Source of the DNA: Russula earlei
Taxonomy: Eukaryota; Basidiomycota; Agaricomycetes; Russulales; Russulaceae
DNA: 64,000 nt
Direction of reading: 5' to 3'
Assembly (NCBI GenBank): GCA_025769875.1
Contig: JAGFNK010000195.1
Span: forward strand, 25,028-89,027
The notes beneath the pieces are model-generated. The model searched no databases. It was not told the origin of the DNA and was given only the letters and a program-made list of their open reading frames with translations. Position numbers and translations under genes: made by a program. Shown here in pieces: positions 1-11,586 of the stretch; the stretch's first letter is position 1, and each line of letters begins with the position of its first letter.

Positions 1-156
1 AACCTCTTCAGTCCTCTTTCTCCCCTGAAATTGACCTTACCTAGCACGACTCATTTTGATCAGAGGGGGGGGTCGTCTAGCGAGCCTCATGAGACGGTGG
101 ACTCAATAGCTGAACAGCTGAGATTGCGTGCTGCTCACCTGGGCAGGGACTCTGCC

Positions 157-2957
157 CATCAGAAAAAACCGGTCCGGTCCGTAGACACCGCTTAATTCTG
201 TAGACACCATAGACACCATAGCACAACAACATACTATGTAGTGCTCTATAGCATCATAGTAAGTCTATATTGCTCAATGTAGTTCCAGTAGTTTATGACT
301 ATATTTATGTAGGCACAGTAGATGAAACCAAGTCTACATATCACTATGTAGGATGACTGAAATTATGGTTGTCTATGGAGATGATCAGTTTACTACATTG
401 CACTATGGAGACAATTGTTCATTACATTGCTCTATGGAGACTATTGGTTATTATAATTATATTGCACTATCGAGCCTTACTGATGGTGGCCATGCTACAC
501 TGCATATTGTCCTCTCCTCTCCTCCCCAACCCACTCTCCCCTTTCCCATCCTTCCCCTCTCCTTCTCCCCTGATGACACCGTTTTTCTTTCTCGCCTCTC
601 CTCTCCTGATGGGAGGCCGCGCGCGCGAGTCGGTCGAAGTGGGGGTAAAAGGGTTTCTTGCTTGCTTTCTTTCTTTCTATTTCCTTCCTTTCTTGCCTTC
701 GTCCTAGAGACGAAGGCTGGTTTTTATGTACATTGGGGACTGGAGCTAGACTAAATGGTATCCTAGAATGAGGGTAGCTAAAGAGAGGTAAATGTATTCT
801 GAGATAAATGGGTATGGACGCGTGTGATCGCGGCGTTGAGGCGACAGGTGTAACGAAGCTAGGCTTTGGAAGGGTATAGTAAAGGGGGCTGTAGCAACGA
901 GTGGGCACTAGTCGGCGTGGCCGAAATGCCGTGAAGGGGTGGTCGGCCAGGTCTCGAGCATTGGGGACTTCTGCCTGATGAGGCAGTGGCGGGCGTGCGG
1001 GCGAGCGTGCGGGCGAGCGTGCGTGCGCGTGGGGGTGAGCGTGGGGGTATGCGTACGGGTGCGCGTGGGTGGTAGCGACGTCGGAGGCGGAGGAGCGAGT
1101 GTGTGCATCGGAGGCGAGAGGCGGAGGGCGTGGTGTGCTTGCGTGTGTGACGTGGTGGAGAGAGGGAGTTGTGGGGCGCGCGTGTCGGGCGTTCGGCTGT
1201 TGACTTGTTGACTTGTCTCTCGCGGTGGGTGTGGGTGACGCTTGGTCAGCGTTGGCCAGTCCGCCGTGATCCACGTCCAAGCCCGCAACTCACCTTACAG
1301 TGCAAAGGAGAGGAGAGGGGAGAGAGCACATGGGGAACATGCAAGTGAGAGTGGTCACGCGTGAAAAATGCTGCTTGCTTGTCTATGTGACTATGCAATG
1401 GGATGTTGACATATGTGATGGCAAGGCACAAGGTAAAAAGGCCAACATGTGCAACTTGTCGACTTCAAACCTTTTTTGACGACGGCCTCTTCGTTTTTAC
1501 TAATCGCGTTCATTTTCTTTTGCCGTCATTCTTCCCCTCTTTACCCTCTCCTGCCCACTCTTCCTTCCCCATGGTCCCAGTTCAAGACTCCCAAGCTGCC
1601 AGTTTCATCAAGTTTTCACCGGCTATTACCCAAGTCATTCGAGTTTTCGAGTTTTCCCGCGCCATGTTGTTTCCGCGGGTGCGTTTTTTGTTTCGTTTTC
1701 ACGCACTCTCTCATCATCTCCCCTCTCCTTCCTACTAAACAGCCTCTTGTTGGCCTTCAAGCTGCCTTCTCACTCCCTTCTTCTGTGTCACTGCAGTGGT
1801 GACGATGGGGACGACAACGACATATGAGAGGACTTGTATTTAAGTGAAAGAAAAAAAAACGCACACAAACAACTTAACTAAAATCGCGCGCGGGGGAAAA
1901 CACGCGTTGCTTGAAGGTAAAGTACGCTTGAACCGAAAGCGAGCTCCCGCACGCAGGAAATGGTATTTCAGGGGATGGGCACATCACAGAAAACGAAAGT
2001 GCGACCCTCTCCCTAGGTCTCGCCAATGTGCGTTTCGGGTTTCCTTTTACTTGCGCAATCTCACTGTCACAGTGACAAGTACAACCATGCTCGGCGTCTT
2101 CAATGAGTGTCTTACGCATTCTGTGCGTTACCCTTTCCCCCCCTTTTTTTCGCTTTTCGTTTTTTTGTCACTCCCCTCTGCTTTCCTTTGCACAGGCTTC
2201 GCGCGGCTTCAAAACGTTGAACACACGTTCACGTCTCGACTCACCTGTACCCTGGTGCCGTCTTCTGCATCGTCCTTGATGCCTCCTCTTACCGCGACAA
2301 AGCCACCGACACCACTGTCCAAGTCCAAGAAACGAGAGAAGGTGGCCCTCGCTCCCGGGCACAGGCCGATGAACAGTGAACAGGTGCGTTATTCCTTTTC
2401 GTTTTTGTGCACTCTCTCATACTCTCCGGCCTTTCGTCAAGTGCTCGGGGGGAGAAATGGACATATGGAGCGACGACGAGACGCCGCTTAGAACGCATAC
2501 GCAAATGACGACGACGGCTACGGGCGCAGTCCCAAGAAGTGCCGCGCGCGAGAGCCGGAACAGCGCCGCGGAGGCGAGTATCTGACTGTAGTTCAAAAAT
2601 ATTAGTTAGCGTTGATATGTGAAATATATATTGTTTCCTGACATTTGTGTGAATTTAAGTGCCTGAGTTGTTTATCATAACAATGTTGCAATCGGTAGAA
2701 CATAAGCATGTGGTTGGCTACATAGGTATGGTTGATGATGGGAAGAAATGTATATTTATGTTGTTGATATAACATTGTATGATTTATGTAGCATTGGTAG
2801 AAGAAATGTAGTCAATGGTGCTCTATATAACCCTGGTGGCGGCTATATAGAGTTTGGTGGTTGCTATGTAGGCATGAAACCTCGATGGTTGTAAAGTTGC
2901 TACAGACGCTATGGTAGCTATATAGCGCTACATAGCATTTTCAGTTTTTTCCTGATG
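157..2957. other. Gene-poor stretch, possible unclassified element
   Basis: No gene is recognised here. The left edge reads CATCAGAAAAAAC and the right edge, reversed, CATCAGGAAAAAAC, each flanked outside by CC, which would fit a transposon with short inverted ends and a 2-bp duplication. Short motifs such as CTATGTAG and CTATATAG are frequent near both ends (about 185-480 and 2690-2940). The middle is pyrimidine-rich, with a GCGTGCGGGC-type tandem tract near 985-1070. The long reading frames are Arg/Pro/His-rich or Ser/Pro-rich low-complexity translations. The right edge may also lie inside an exon, so the element call is weak. Confidence 0.35.
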
Positions 2958-2959
2958 CC

Positions 2960-3160
2960 TTGGTCTTCAACTTGTACGGTGATGCTGATAAGCTGCCCCC
3001 TCATGTGTTGAGGAAGTTTGAAGACCATCACAAAGCCTTAAGCGACATGGAGGAGGGGGTGCTGAAGCACCATGACAAAGATCCGACGGAGAAAACTACA
3101 AGAATGTTGCAGGTACTGCAGAAATTGAAAATTGGACCGGCAAGAATAAAGGAAATGTAA
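2960..3160 (+). pseudogene. Hypothetical gene fragment
   Basis: A 66-residue open frame with ordinary, charged composition, ending in a run of basic and hydrophobic residues before its stop. Its first codon is TTG, not ATG. The frame can be extended upstream to a TTTTCAG splice acceptor at about 2936-2942, so it may be the last exon of a gene whose earlier part is gone or sits in the repeat-rich DNA to the left. The family is not recognised. It lies about 160 bp from a solo LTR. Fragment status is inference. Confidence 0.3.
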
Positions 3161-3317
3161 TACGAATGTGAATCTTTACATCGGAAATAACACCTTAATT
3201 GTCACTGCACGGTGTGATCGCCCAAAGTCCATCTTCATGGCGAGAACAAGGGGGAGATGGACTTAGTTCGCCATTCGGCGTGTGCATGAGCTAACGAACG
3301 GTTTGGGAGCTGAGAAG

Positions 3318-3703
3318 TGTTGCGCAGCATAGAGCGCAGCTAACAGGCCAAGCAACCCACCTTAGAGGTTGTGCTAAGTGCTCAACTGATATTGGGGTGT
3401 AGAGCGATGTGTATACTTGTCTACATGTATGGTATTTATACCTCTATGACCCAGGGCTGTTCCTAAGTCCAAAAGAGGTGACTACAGGTGTCCACTATAT
3501 CGCGCATTCAGTGACGCGTGATGTGGAAACATTCTAGACACAGCATAAGGCTGCATCTTGTGATAGATAACATAGTATGCATATCCCTATTGCCATAAGC
3601 GCATATACTAAAGTTCTGTCTAACACGTAACATCTATAAGTGGATCTTGAACCTTGTATGAAGGTCTTCACCTTCTTTGATCCGTTCGGGTTCCGGTTCA
3701 ACA
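3318..3703 (+). mobile_element. Solo LTR with 5-bp target duplication
   Basis: A 386-bp sequence starting TGTTGCGCAG and ending GGTTCAACA, with the 5'-TG...CA-3' ends expected of an LTR. It is flanked on both sides by AGAAG (3313-3317 and 3704-3708), the 5-bp duplication left by LTR-retrotransposon integration. A TATA-like TATTTATACC lies near 3430. A second copy is present in reverse orientation at 30115-30499. No internal retrotransposon coding sequence adjoins, so this is a solo LTR, usually left by recombination between two LTRs. The ends alone cannot say whether it is Ty1 or Ty3 type. Confidence 0.92.
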
Positions 3704-3708
3704 AGAAG

Positions 3709-4060
3709 GTGACTCATCAAGGTGATAGCGAATCTTGCATTGCTAAACGCATGCGAGATCATGCTACCCTAGACCCCCAAAAGGGAATCTGCCAGTGGGG
3801 TACAGTGTGGGTTTGAATCAAAGCTGGTAATGTTGTCAACATTGGCAGGGTGCAAATCAGAGGGGGTGAGATCAAAATAAAACATAGGAAAGATGTTTTG
3901 ATAAGACCTCGGAATCAGAAAGATAACCACTCCAACTGCCAATCTATGATGGAGAGAGAGTGGGCAAGCGCCAACAAGCTGCAATGAAGTGCTGGAGGAC
4001 AGTTTGTGAGCTCAGCTCACAATCCATGTCATAAAGCAGCTTGTAGATCTGAAAGATATT
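3709..4060. other. No gene seen between two repeats
   Basis: About 350 bp between the solo LTR and the foldback element. Short reading frames on both strands show no recognisable domain and no credible splice pattern. Confidence 0.5.
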
Positions 4061-4468
4061 ACATGATGGGCAGGAAGGGATAAGTTGACTCTGCTTATAG
4101 TCAACTCAGTGGACAATAAAAGTAAAATATTTCAAGTGCTGAGTAGGCTCTGTTGTGGCCACAAATTATATTACATAAGTAATGACTTTAGTTGAGCATG
4201 AAAAATGTGACAAAAAAGGTTAAATAAGGACAGTCTACCCATTCCAGCACAACTTTTAGCCAGGCTAGGGTAAATGTTGTGCCAGAATGAGTAGACTGTC
4301 CTTATTTAACCTTTTTTGTCACATTTTTCATGCTCAACTAAAGTCATTACTTATGTAATATAATTTGTGGCTGCAACAGAGCCTACTCAGCACTTGAAAT
4401 ATTTTACTTTTATTGTCCACTGAGTTGACTATAAGCAGAGTCAACTTATCCCTTCCTGCCTGTCATGT
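4061..4468. repeat. 408-bp foldback element (palindromic MITE)
   Basis: Two nearly identical arms of about 190 bp in opposite orientation meet at a short spacer near 4240-4285 (CCAGGCTAGGG at the centre). The outer ends read ACATGATGGGCAGG and, reversed, ACATGACAGGCAGG. There is no coding sequence. A second copy with the same arms lies at about 28851-29258, and a very decayed relative near 46403-46480. The arms match each other better than the two copies match, for example at the paired AAATAAGG/CCTTATTT and AAATATGG/CCATATTT positions. A transcript would fold into a long hairpin. Confidence 0.87.
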
Positions 4469-4800
4469 TAGGGTTGTGCCTGGCCAGGCTTCAGGCTGTG
4501 AGCTGGGCCAAGCCAGGCCAAAATAGGCTGGGCCAGGCCGAAGTGATGGCTTCATGATGGCTTTTGCCTGGCCTATGATTTGAAAAGCCAAAGCCAGGCC
4601 ATCAAGCCACAGCTTTGACCTTTTTTTTGGGGTGATCATCAAACTTTAATTTATCAACATTGCATGGACACACTGTCATGCCCTGTCATTTTTCATCATT
4701 GTATCTGTGCTTCCCTCTCAACCTTCCTTTTTGCTCAAGTACATGTACAATGTAAGTCATGGTGGCCTATATGTCAATGTGCCCAATGCTCATCTTTGTG
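4469..4800 (+). mobile_element. hAT-type element, left end only
   Basis: It starts TAGGGTTGTGCC directly after the foldback element and continues with subterminal repeats built on GGGCCAGGCC and AAAGCCAGGC. About 330 bp align in order and orientation with the left part of the complete element at 37234-38468, including the shared stretch from CATCAAACTTTAATTTATC to CCTATATGTCAAT. No matching right end was found downstream, so this copy is truncated, or its right part was lost or overgrown by later insertions. The family is assigned by comparison with the copy that has an 8-bp target duplication. Confidence 0.7.
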
Positions 4801-4945
4801 TCATCAACTTGTGCTCCTCCCCCTTCTGCATCCAAAATGTCCACTCCTGACACAGTCAAACAACTTGTCAAGGATATCAACTCTCTCTAGCTCTTTGTTG
4901 GACACTGTACCCAGAGGATTGAAAGATGATAAAATATGATCTGTT

Positions 4946-5605
4946 ATGAATACAAAGGAAGGTGATGTTCCAGCACATGAAACCTTCAACTGCCAGTTTG
5001 ATGCATTGTTTGGGGAGGATTGTCATGATCCTGGTGGCCACCTTCACCATATTCGCCAGGGAAAACTCGGAATGGGTCTTGTGGTATCTTACCTTTTGAA
5101 GATCAACTGGACCAATTTTCCCCTGGATCTCATTGAGCTCAAACTGGAACATCTTATAGGAGAGCTTAAACACCTCCAGTGTGTACCTAATCCATCGTTT
5201 CTTATCTATATTGAGTGATTATTAGATGAGTGGATGTACCTCACCCAGTACAAACACTCAACCCCACAGTGACACTCAAGGACACTGCCAACAGTGAGAT
5301 GCCTCAACTTTCCTTCCAGCACAAAGCTGTCCTGGATTTCCACTCCCAACAAGCTGACAAGAATGACCCACCTACTTCTTCAACGGTGGGTGGTGACCCA
5401 AATGCGCCCTCCTCAGCTAGTGCAGTGTCGACTCCACCAAACAAGCATAACATCACTTCTGTTGCTGACAACAACAGTGATGGTGACGATGGAATTGTTG
5501 ATCAGCCAGCACAATGTATGTCATCTTCATGTCCTGAGCATACTTTCTCAATTTGTTGTATTCTTTTCAGTCCAAAAGAAGTATGCCATGACAACCACAT
5601 CATAG
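4946..5605 (+). CDS. Hypothetical transposon-associated protein
   Basis: Coding-like segments in order: a first exon from ATG 4946 with the stretch FPLDLIELKLEHLIGELKHL, a likely 45-nt intron (GTGTAC...TTAG) near 5180-5225, a Ser/Thr/Asp-rich segment from about 5230 to 5515, a clear intron at 5516-5570 (GTATGTC...TTTTCAG) and a last exon to the TAG at 5605. A further open stretch at 5714-5929 may be a separate exon. I recall similar leucine-rich stretches from predicted proteins near agaricomycete transposons, but no function is known. The junction between the first two exons does not give one clean frame, so the model is provisional. It lies just inside the truncated hAT end and may be cargo. 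Confidence 0.35.
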
Positions 5606-5929
5606 GTGAAGAGAATACATGCAATATCAGCTACAGTTGATGACATTGACATGATGGATACTAAGGGGGATCTATGTGACAAGAGTATAGTTTTTTCTGA
5701 ATGATGATGTTCATTGACTTTAACTGACTACTTTTCTGATGTTCTTTCAGATAATAAGAAAAGTGTGACCCTTGGAAATCCACAGGCCATCAATGCGGAT
5801 GGGTTACTAATGGATGTGGATGTCCAGCCAGTCAATGACAGTTCATCCATGCATGAAGATAAGCATCAAGATGTGAATAATTTCTTTCAAATGGCTGTTG
5901 TCAAAGAAGTCAATGGGAAGTCAAAATAG

Positions 5930-7182
5930 TATCATGTGTGCAAAATATGCCAGTGAATTCATGCATTGACATTTTGTCATGTATACTAGTGTTTTCAGGT
6001 CAGGTCACATTGACTGCAAAAAACTGCTTGACTGAACCTGACCTGACTGATCATGAGTGAACTTTCAGTCAAGGTCAAACTGGATTGTAGAATGTCCAGT
6101 CACAGTCACATCAACTTTCAAGACTGATAAAAACTGGTCAAGACTGGTCAAGACTGGTGTGCCTGGTGTGCCTGGGATTTCTGTCAAGATTTCATGGGTT
6201 TGAGGATTATGGTCATAACTAGTCATAAGTAAAGCATGACTGGGAACATGTGTGTGAGATTGTAAGGCTGGTTACCTGACCCTGTACCTAGTGAGTACCC
6301 AAGGAGAGAGAGAGCCCCCATGAGAAGTTGGACACAGGCACAAAGAGGAGTTCTCAAGCCAGTCAGAGGAGAAGGGGACACCAAAGCTTGCTTGTCATTC
6401 CAGAGGGTAAGTAAGTACAGGATACAGGGGAGTACAAAGGAAAATAGGAGATTGAAAAACAAGGGAGCATAAAGATTGTCTATGCTGCACACAGAAAAAA
6501 AAATGCACATCTCAATGCATGAAAATTGTGCATGTGGGAAAAGATGCATTGCATGCCATCAGGGTTTCAGACCTGACACCTCCTGTGGGGTTGAAATTTT
6601 GACCATCCCCAGTCAAACCTTCTTGAGTGAGCTTCAGCCTTGTGCACATGGCCTTGTTGCCATGCCAGAGTAGTGGGCGTGTTGCAGCGAAGCAGCAAGG
6701 TGGCATGGCATGCTTGCAGTGTGTCGAATGTGTTGTTGCGCCTCATAATGTTGCCAAGTGTCAGCCGTGTTGTTGTTGTTGCTGCTGCTGTCAATGCAAA
6801 GGTGGTGGTGGTGGCAAGGGTGAGGGCGGTGGTGAGAGAGGGTGGCAGCACATGGGGCGGCTTGCATGGGGGTGGCATTTGTCATCTTGTGGTGGCAGTG
6901 GTGAGGTCATCTCCACTGCAGGTGGCGGCAGCAGATGTGGGCGGTGATGTGTGAGTGGACAGGGAGGCGATGTGGGAGGTGGTGTGCAGCATGATGTTGG
7001 CATTGGCGGTGGCTTCTCCTGCATGATGGCATGGCAGCAGGGTCTGATCATTCTGTGGGGTGGCATGCTCTTTGTTTTCCAGTTATCTGTGCATTCTTGT
7101 TCCTCATTAACATCTTTTACAAGGTGTGGCAGCGAGATGGCAGTTGGCAGATATGAGATGGCAGCGTGGTTGGGAAGCAGGG
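5930..7182. other. Repeat-rich stretch without recognisable gene
   Basis: From about 5990 to 6180 there are many copies of ACTGGTCAAGACTGG-like words, seen again in 8276-8480. They look like subterminal repeats of an unidentified DNA transposon spanning this area. From about 6660 to 7060 the sequence is GGTGGT/TTGTTG triplet-rich, giving open frames in several phases on both strands that are compositional artefacts. No promoter or gene can be supported. Confidence 0.45.
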
Positions 7183-7718
7183 TGTTAAGATCTGCTTAGA
7201 TCTTAAGTACCGACTCTTAGTGAAAGAGTTGCTTGATTTAGTTCAAGCACTAAACTTCGGAACCTTTGATATTATCTCAGGAAGATTGAGTGTAAGAGAA
7301 GAGAGGGGCCTCTTTCACTTAGAGTGCTTTGAAAGTGTTTTGAGATAGTTTGATCAAGAAGATATTTCTTGTCAGAGAGAGTAAGTTGAGCGTAAGGCTC
7401 AACTATCAGTACATGAGAGTATTTATACAATATCTCGAGAACGGCTGATCCGTTTCGCATGAAACTCGGAGTGCACATAGCTAAGAACCAGTAGTATCCA
7501 AAAACGTAGAGCGCAATTCGAAAGTATCAGGAATGACTCATGCGTGAGTCATCCTTTCCTAGTATCTGTCATCAGTTTGTAAGCATGAGTCATCAAACCA
7601 GTAAGCAATTTGTAATCAGTGGGTAAGCAATGAGTCATCAGTTAGTAACCAATCAGTAAGCAGTCCGTAAGCAAGTATGAGTAAGCAAAGCAATTGAGGC
7701 GCAAACAAAATCTTAACA
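7183..7718 (+). mobile_element. Solo LTR with 5-bp target duplication
   Basis: A 536-bp sequence starting TGTTAAGATCTGC and ending AAATCTTAACA, flanked by CAGGG on both sides (7178-7182 and 7719-7723). It contains a TATTTATAC box near 7420 and GTAAGCAATCAGT-like words repeated in its last 150 bp. Related LTR sequences occur at 9370 (same orientation) and 10110-10637 (reverse), all sharing GAGTTGCTTGAT...TTCAAGCA, the GACTCATGC(G/A)TGAGTCAT palindrome and the TTAAGAT ends. No internal coding sequence adjoins. The family is probably that of the Ty3-like elements nearby, but this is not proven. Confidence 0.92.
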
Positions 7719-7723
7719 CAGGG

Positions 7724-8480
7724 GCATGGGCGGCAAGCGTGAGTTTGTAGGCATAAGTGTAGGGGTGACAGCAGAGATGGATGGAGCAGGGGCAACAACG
7801 GAGGGCGCAGTGGTTGACAGAGAGGGAATGGCAGTGGGTAATGCAGGCATTGGTGTGGAGACGACGAATGGCAAGGGTGTGACCGAGGCTGCAACAGTGA
7901 TGACGGTGGGCAAAGCAGGGGCTGTGACAATGGCAGATGAGGCGAAGATGGCGGTCATGTGTGGAGCTGAGGCAATGGCCATGACAGGTGACACCGAGGG
8001 TGCAGGAGCTGGCAGGGCAGAGACAGGGGGGTGTAGAGGTGGCAGTGGATGTGGCAGAGGAGGCTGGGGTGTGTACAGATGTGGGAACGGATGCGACTGG
8101 GAGTGACATGGCCGTGGTTGGTGAAATGGGATCAATGACAGCAGGTGGGATGAAGGTGAAGGTGACTGGAGGAGGGGCATGAGTGGGTGACATGGAGGCA
8201 ATGGTGGTAATGTTGTCAGAGGCAGAGGAGAGGGAGTGTGCATGTGGGTGTGTGAGACAGCAGGGGGTGACATGACTTACCTGGTCAAGAACTGGTTTCA
8301 ACCAGTCATCTTCCAGTTTCGGTTGAGACTGGTCTGAACTGGTCAAATGACTGTAAATGACCACATGTAACTGGTCACGTGCAGTCCAGTCCGGTTTTTT
8401 CAGGATTGGGCAAACTGGCAGCCAGTCATGGTCATGGTCATGCCAAAATTGTGGGAAAAACTGGACTTGACTGGACTTTG
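7724..8480. other. Low-complexity GGTGA/ATGGC-rich stretch
   Basis: The + strand is rich in GATGGC, GGTGAC and GCAGGG words, giving a Pro/Ser/Thr/His-rich open frame of up to 240 codons on the minus strand and a Gly/Ala/Val-rich one on the plus strand. A similar composition, and a shared local reading (GGK-EF-GISVG), recurs at about 12640-13060, so it is a repeat family, not a gene. The right part (8276-8480) carries ACTGGTC words matching 5990-6180. Confidence 0.45.
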
Positions 8481-8617
8481 AAGCACTATGTATGGATCAC
8501 ATGATACAGCAGAAGGGATTACAAGACATAAGAGATCACAAGACCAGTAAGTAAAGGGATGTATGACAGCAGGCAGTCCATAGTGAAAGGTAAGAAGTAA
8601 ACATAAAAGGGAAATGG

Positions 8618-9369
8618 TGTAACAGTTCCTGTTCAAATATGCACTAGTGGACAAAGGGCCAATCTTATTGCTCTACTTGACAGTGGAGCAACCAACAACT
8701 TCATTCACAAGAATATCATTACTTGCTACAAATTCCCAGTTACCACTCTACAAAAGCCAAAGATTATGCACAATGTAGATGGTACTCACAACAAAGCTAG
8801 AACTGTCACAGAAGCAGTTGACCTTTACATTCAATTTAAAGGACAAGAATATCAAATGTGCTTCTATGTCACTGAAATATCAACTGATGACATGCTCCTT
8901 GGCTTCCCATTCCTTCATGCTACCAACCCTACTATTGATTGGACTAAAGGAACCCTTGAAGATACTGTTGTAGCATCTACTTGGGATGCTGACAAATGGG
9001 TCAAATGACTTCCCTTACCTCCATGCTTTGACCCTACTCCAATCACAGTAGCAAAGATCAGCAGCTCTACCCAATTAGCTGCACAGGCAGCTGATCAAGA
9101 CAAGAAGGACTGGAAGAAATTAGTTCCTCCTGACTATCATCGCTTTGAAAGGCTCTTCTCTGAAGAAGCCTCTCATCGCTTTCCTACTTCCAAACCTTGG
9201 GATCATGCCATAGATCTTGTCCCTGATGCCCCATCTACACATAATTGCAAGATTTACCCTCTTGCACCAGTAGAACAACAGGCCCAAGATGAATTCCTAA
9301 AGGAACATTTGGAAAAAGGATACATTTGTCCTTCAAAATCACCATATGCCTCTCCTTGTTTCTTTGTAG
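8618..9369 (+). pseudogene. Ty3-type pol fragment: protease and RT start
   Basis: The translation reads through a retroviral-type aspartic protease with active site LLDSGATNNF (around 8664-8690) and the later motif LLGFPFLHATNP, then a stop at 9006-9008. After that comes the start of a Ty3-type reverse transcriptase, with YHRFERLFSEEASHRFP, then the AIDLVPDAP and KSPYASPCFFV stretches typical of the RT finger region. At 9369 the frame is cut by an insertion. It resumes at 14452 with exactly the next residues of RT (KKDGK). The element is an old, stop-containing gag-pol remnant; gag, RNase H and integrase are not seen here. Confidence 0.87.
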
Positions 9370-10109
9370 TGTTAAGATTCACCAATCTTAATTACTCTTC
9401 TAGTGATAGAGTTGCTTGATATAGTTCAAGCATTAGACTTCAGTGCCATTGATATTATCTTAGACAAGAGTGAATGAAAGAGATGAAAGGGGCCTCTTAT
9501 TGCTTATGAAGAGTTGACTTCAGAAAGAGAGACAGAATTTGGTAGTGATTCAGAGATCAAGTCAAGTGTAAGGCTCAACTTTAGATACATCAGAGTATTT
9601 ATACTGTATCTCAATAACAGCTGATCTGATTCATATGAAACTCAGGAAGCACATAGCTGAGACCCTGTACTATCCAAAACAAGATATTTAAACTAAGAGG
9701 TATGAGTAATGACTCATGCATGAGTCATCCTTTCCTAGTATCTGTCATTAATCCACTAAGCAATCAGTAAGTGTTGTAATCTGTCCCCTGGTTGTTCGTA
9801 TTTTCTACTTACTACCCTCATCCCCTTGACTACTGTTTCATCCCTTGATTCTGATCAACTCGTTATTGTTTCACCTTTCATGTTTCATCTACCAATTGAT
9901 CCCTTTCTGCCATTGGCTTGGTTTCTATCTATTGTTCCACATATGGTACTGTACAGCCTTGCTAGATACAGTATTTAAGCACCTGTAGAAGCTGGGGAAT
10001 GCCCCAAGCTTAGCTTTGTCCCATTTCCTGTTGCATTCCTTGCTCTGTATCCTCTTTCAAAATCACAACTTGTTTGTGCTGGCTTATACTCTGCTTGACT
10101 TGAGCTCAT

Positions 10110-10637
10110 TGTTAAGATTCAATTTGCATCATTGTTTGTTTACTTACCTATGTCTGCTTACTCATTTCTTCTTACTGATTGCTTACTGATTTGATGACTG
10201 ATGCTTAGTGATCGTTGACTGATAGGATGACTGATGCTTAGCAATTGCTTACTGAACTGATGACAGATACTAGGAGAGAATGACTCATGCGTGAGCCATT
10301 TCTGATACGTTTGAATTGTGGTCTATTTGCTAGATACTACTGGGTCTCAGCTATGTGATCCCCAAGTTTCGTACAAATCAGATCAGCCGTTGTTGAGATA
10401 TAGTATAAATACTCAGATGTATCAAGAGTTGAGCCTTATGCTCGACATACTCTCTGAAAGAATCTACTTCTTTCTTATTCTCTCAAACCAAGTCACTACT
10501 CTAAGTAAAAGAGGCCCTTCTCATCTCATACATCCATTCTTCCTGAGATAATATCAAAGGATTCAAAGTCTAGTGCTTGAACTATATCAAGCAACTCTTT
10601 CACTAGAGTCAGTATTAAGATCAAGCAGATCTTAACA
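10110..10637 (-). mobile_element. Reverse-oriented LTR of the 7183 family
   Basis: This 528-bp stretch is the reverse complement of the LTR family at 7183-7718: it starts TGTTAAGATTC and ends GATCTTAACA, with the shared GACTCATGCGTGAG element and AGTATAAATACTC box. The flanking 5-mers (CTCAT before, CTTGT after) do not match, so it is not a simple solo LTR. It may be one LTR of an element whose other end is lost. A short open frame on the + strand is an artefact of this repeat. Confidence 0.8.
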
Positions 10638-10957
10638 CTTGTCACAAGGAACCTTTGTGTTCCTCTACTTCTCTCTCATCATCCTCCTCTTCTGTGAAAC
10701 CAGAAGATCAACTCTGTCTGCAGATTAGGTCATCCTTGACTTAGTCTTGAGATGCTAAAACCTTTGAACCAGTCTCTTCGAGTTGGCCCCCATTGAACCC
10801 CTGAACCAAGTCACAGGGAGTGGGCCCCACTTAGTGCTATCACAGCTTGGTCCAGTCTGGCTCAGTTTGGCTCAGCAACGGCTTGGCCAGATTGGGTGAG
10901 CCAGACCAAGCCAAGCCTGGCTTGCAGCTTGAGCCAATTCGAGCTGCCCCATTTGGG

Positions 10958-11119
10958 ACATGTCTACTTTTGGATCTACTTTCCATTTTGAGAACATTTG
11001 AACACTCTTGTTGCCACTTGGCACTTGCCACAGTTGCAAGTCGTTGAGTTAGCCACCCCAATGTGGCCCTTGGGCCATGTCTACTTTTGGATCTACTTCC
11101 ATTTTGAAAACACTTGAAG
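10958..11119. repeat. Short imperfect tandem duplication
   Basis: The words ATGTCTACTTTTGGATCTACTT and CCATTTTGA(G/A)AACA(T/C)TTGAA occur at about 10961-11003 and again at 11077-11119, a period of about 116 bp. The surrounding 10840-10930 is rich in GAGCCAGACCAAGCC-like words resembling hAT subterminal repeats. No gene is supported. Confidence 0.6.
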
Positions 11120-11586
11120 TCTTGTACCACTGGCAACTGCTGCTTATGTGACTTATGTGATCAGTTCAAATTTTCACCTACATCCTCCCAAGTGTACTGA
11201 AACAGCAAGCACAATACTGTAATCCAAATAGATATATTGATACATTGTAACAAATGATGTTGGTTGCATGTGAGTGTTAGATGAGGCATCCCCAATTGCT
11301 GAGAACTACTGGGTGACCGGAGACCTGTCTTGCAGTGAAGAATTCCCTCATGAGTTCCTGCTCACATCCTGATGGCTGGAGGTGGAAGCATAGCAGCTCG
11401 CCCAGCTTCTTGATGAGAGCACAGATCTTGTCCATCCATGCACAGCATGCTGCCTGGAGCTCAATACATGTCATACTACTCCACATGCCAGCACAAGCCA
11501 CCTTAGCCCACCTATCATGCCTGCAAGTGAGCCATCCTTCCCATTTCTGCATGCCAGCGCTCGAGCATCTATGCAAGTGTGAGGGT

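Noticed and set aside
495..1280. A 261-codon minus-strand frame rich in His, Pro, Arg and Ala
   Set aside because: Low-complexity translation of a GCGTGCG/GGTGTG-rich tract; no domain, no intron pattern, several frames open at once.
5970..5985. TGTCATGT as the right-hand 8-bp duplication of the hAT end at 4469
   Set aside because: It is not preceded by a CCCTA end or GGCC-rich subterminal repeats; chance match, and the left copy overlaps the foldback arm.
7642..8364. A 240-codon Pro/Ser/Thr/His-rich minus-strand frame
   Set aside because: Arises from a GATGGC/GGTGA-rich repeat family also present near 12640-13060; overlaps a solo LTR.
9774..10109. TGTTGTAATCTGTCCCC as the start of another LTR
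   Set aside because: No end with TSD or second copy in the window could be found, so the borders cannot be supported.
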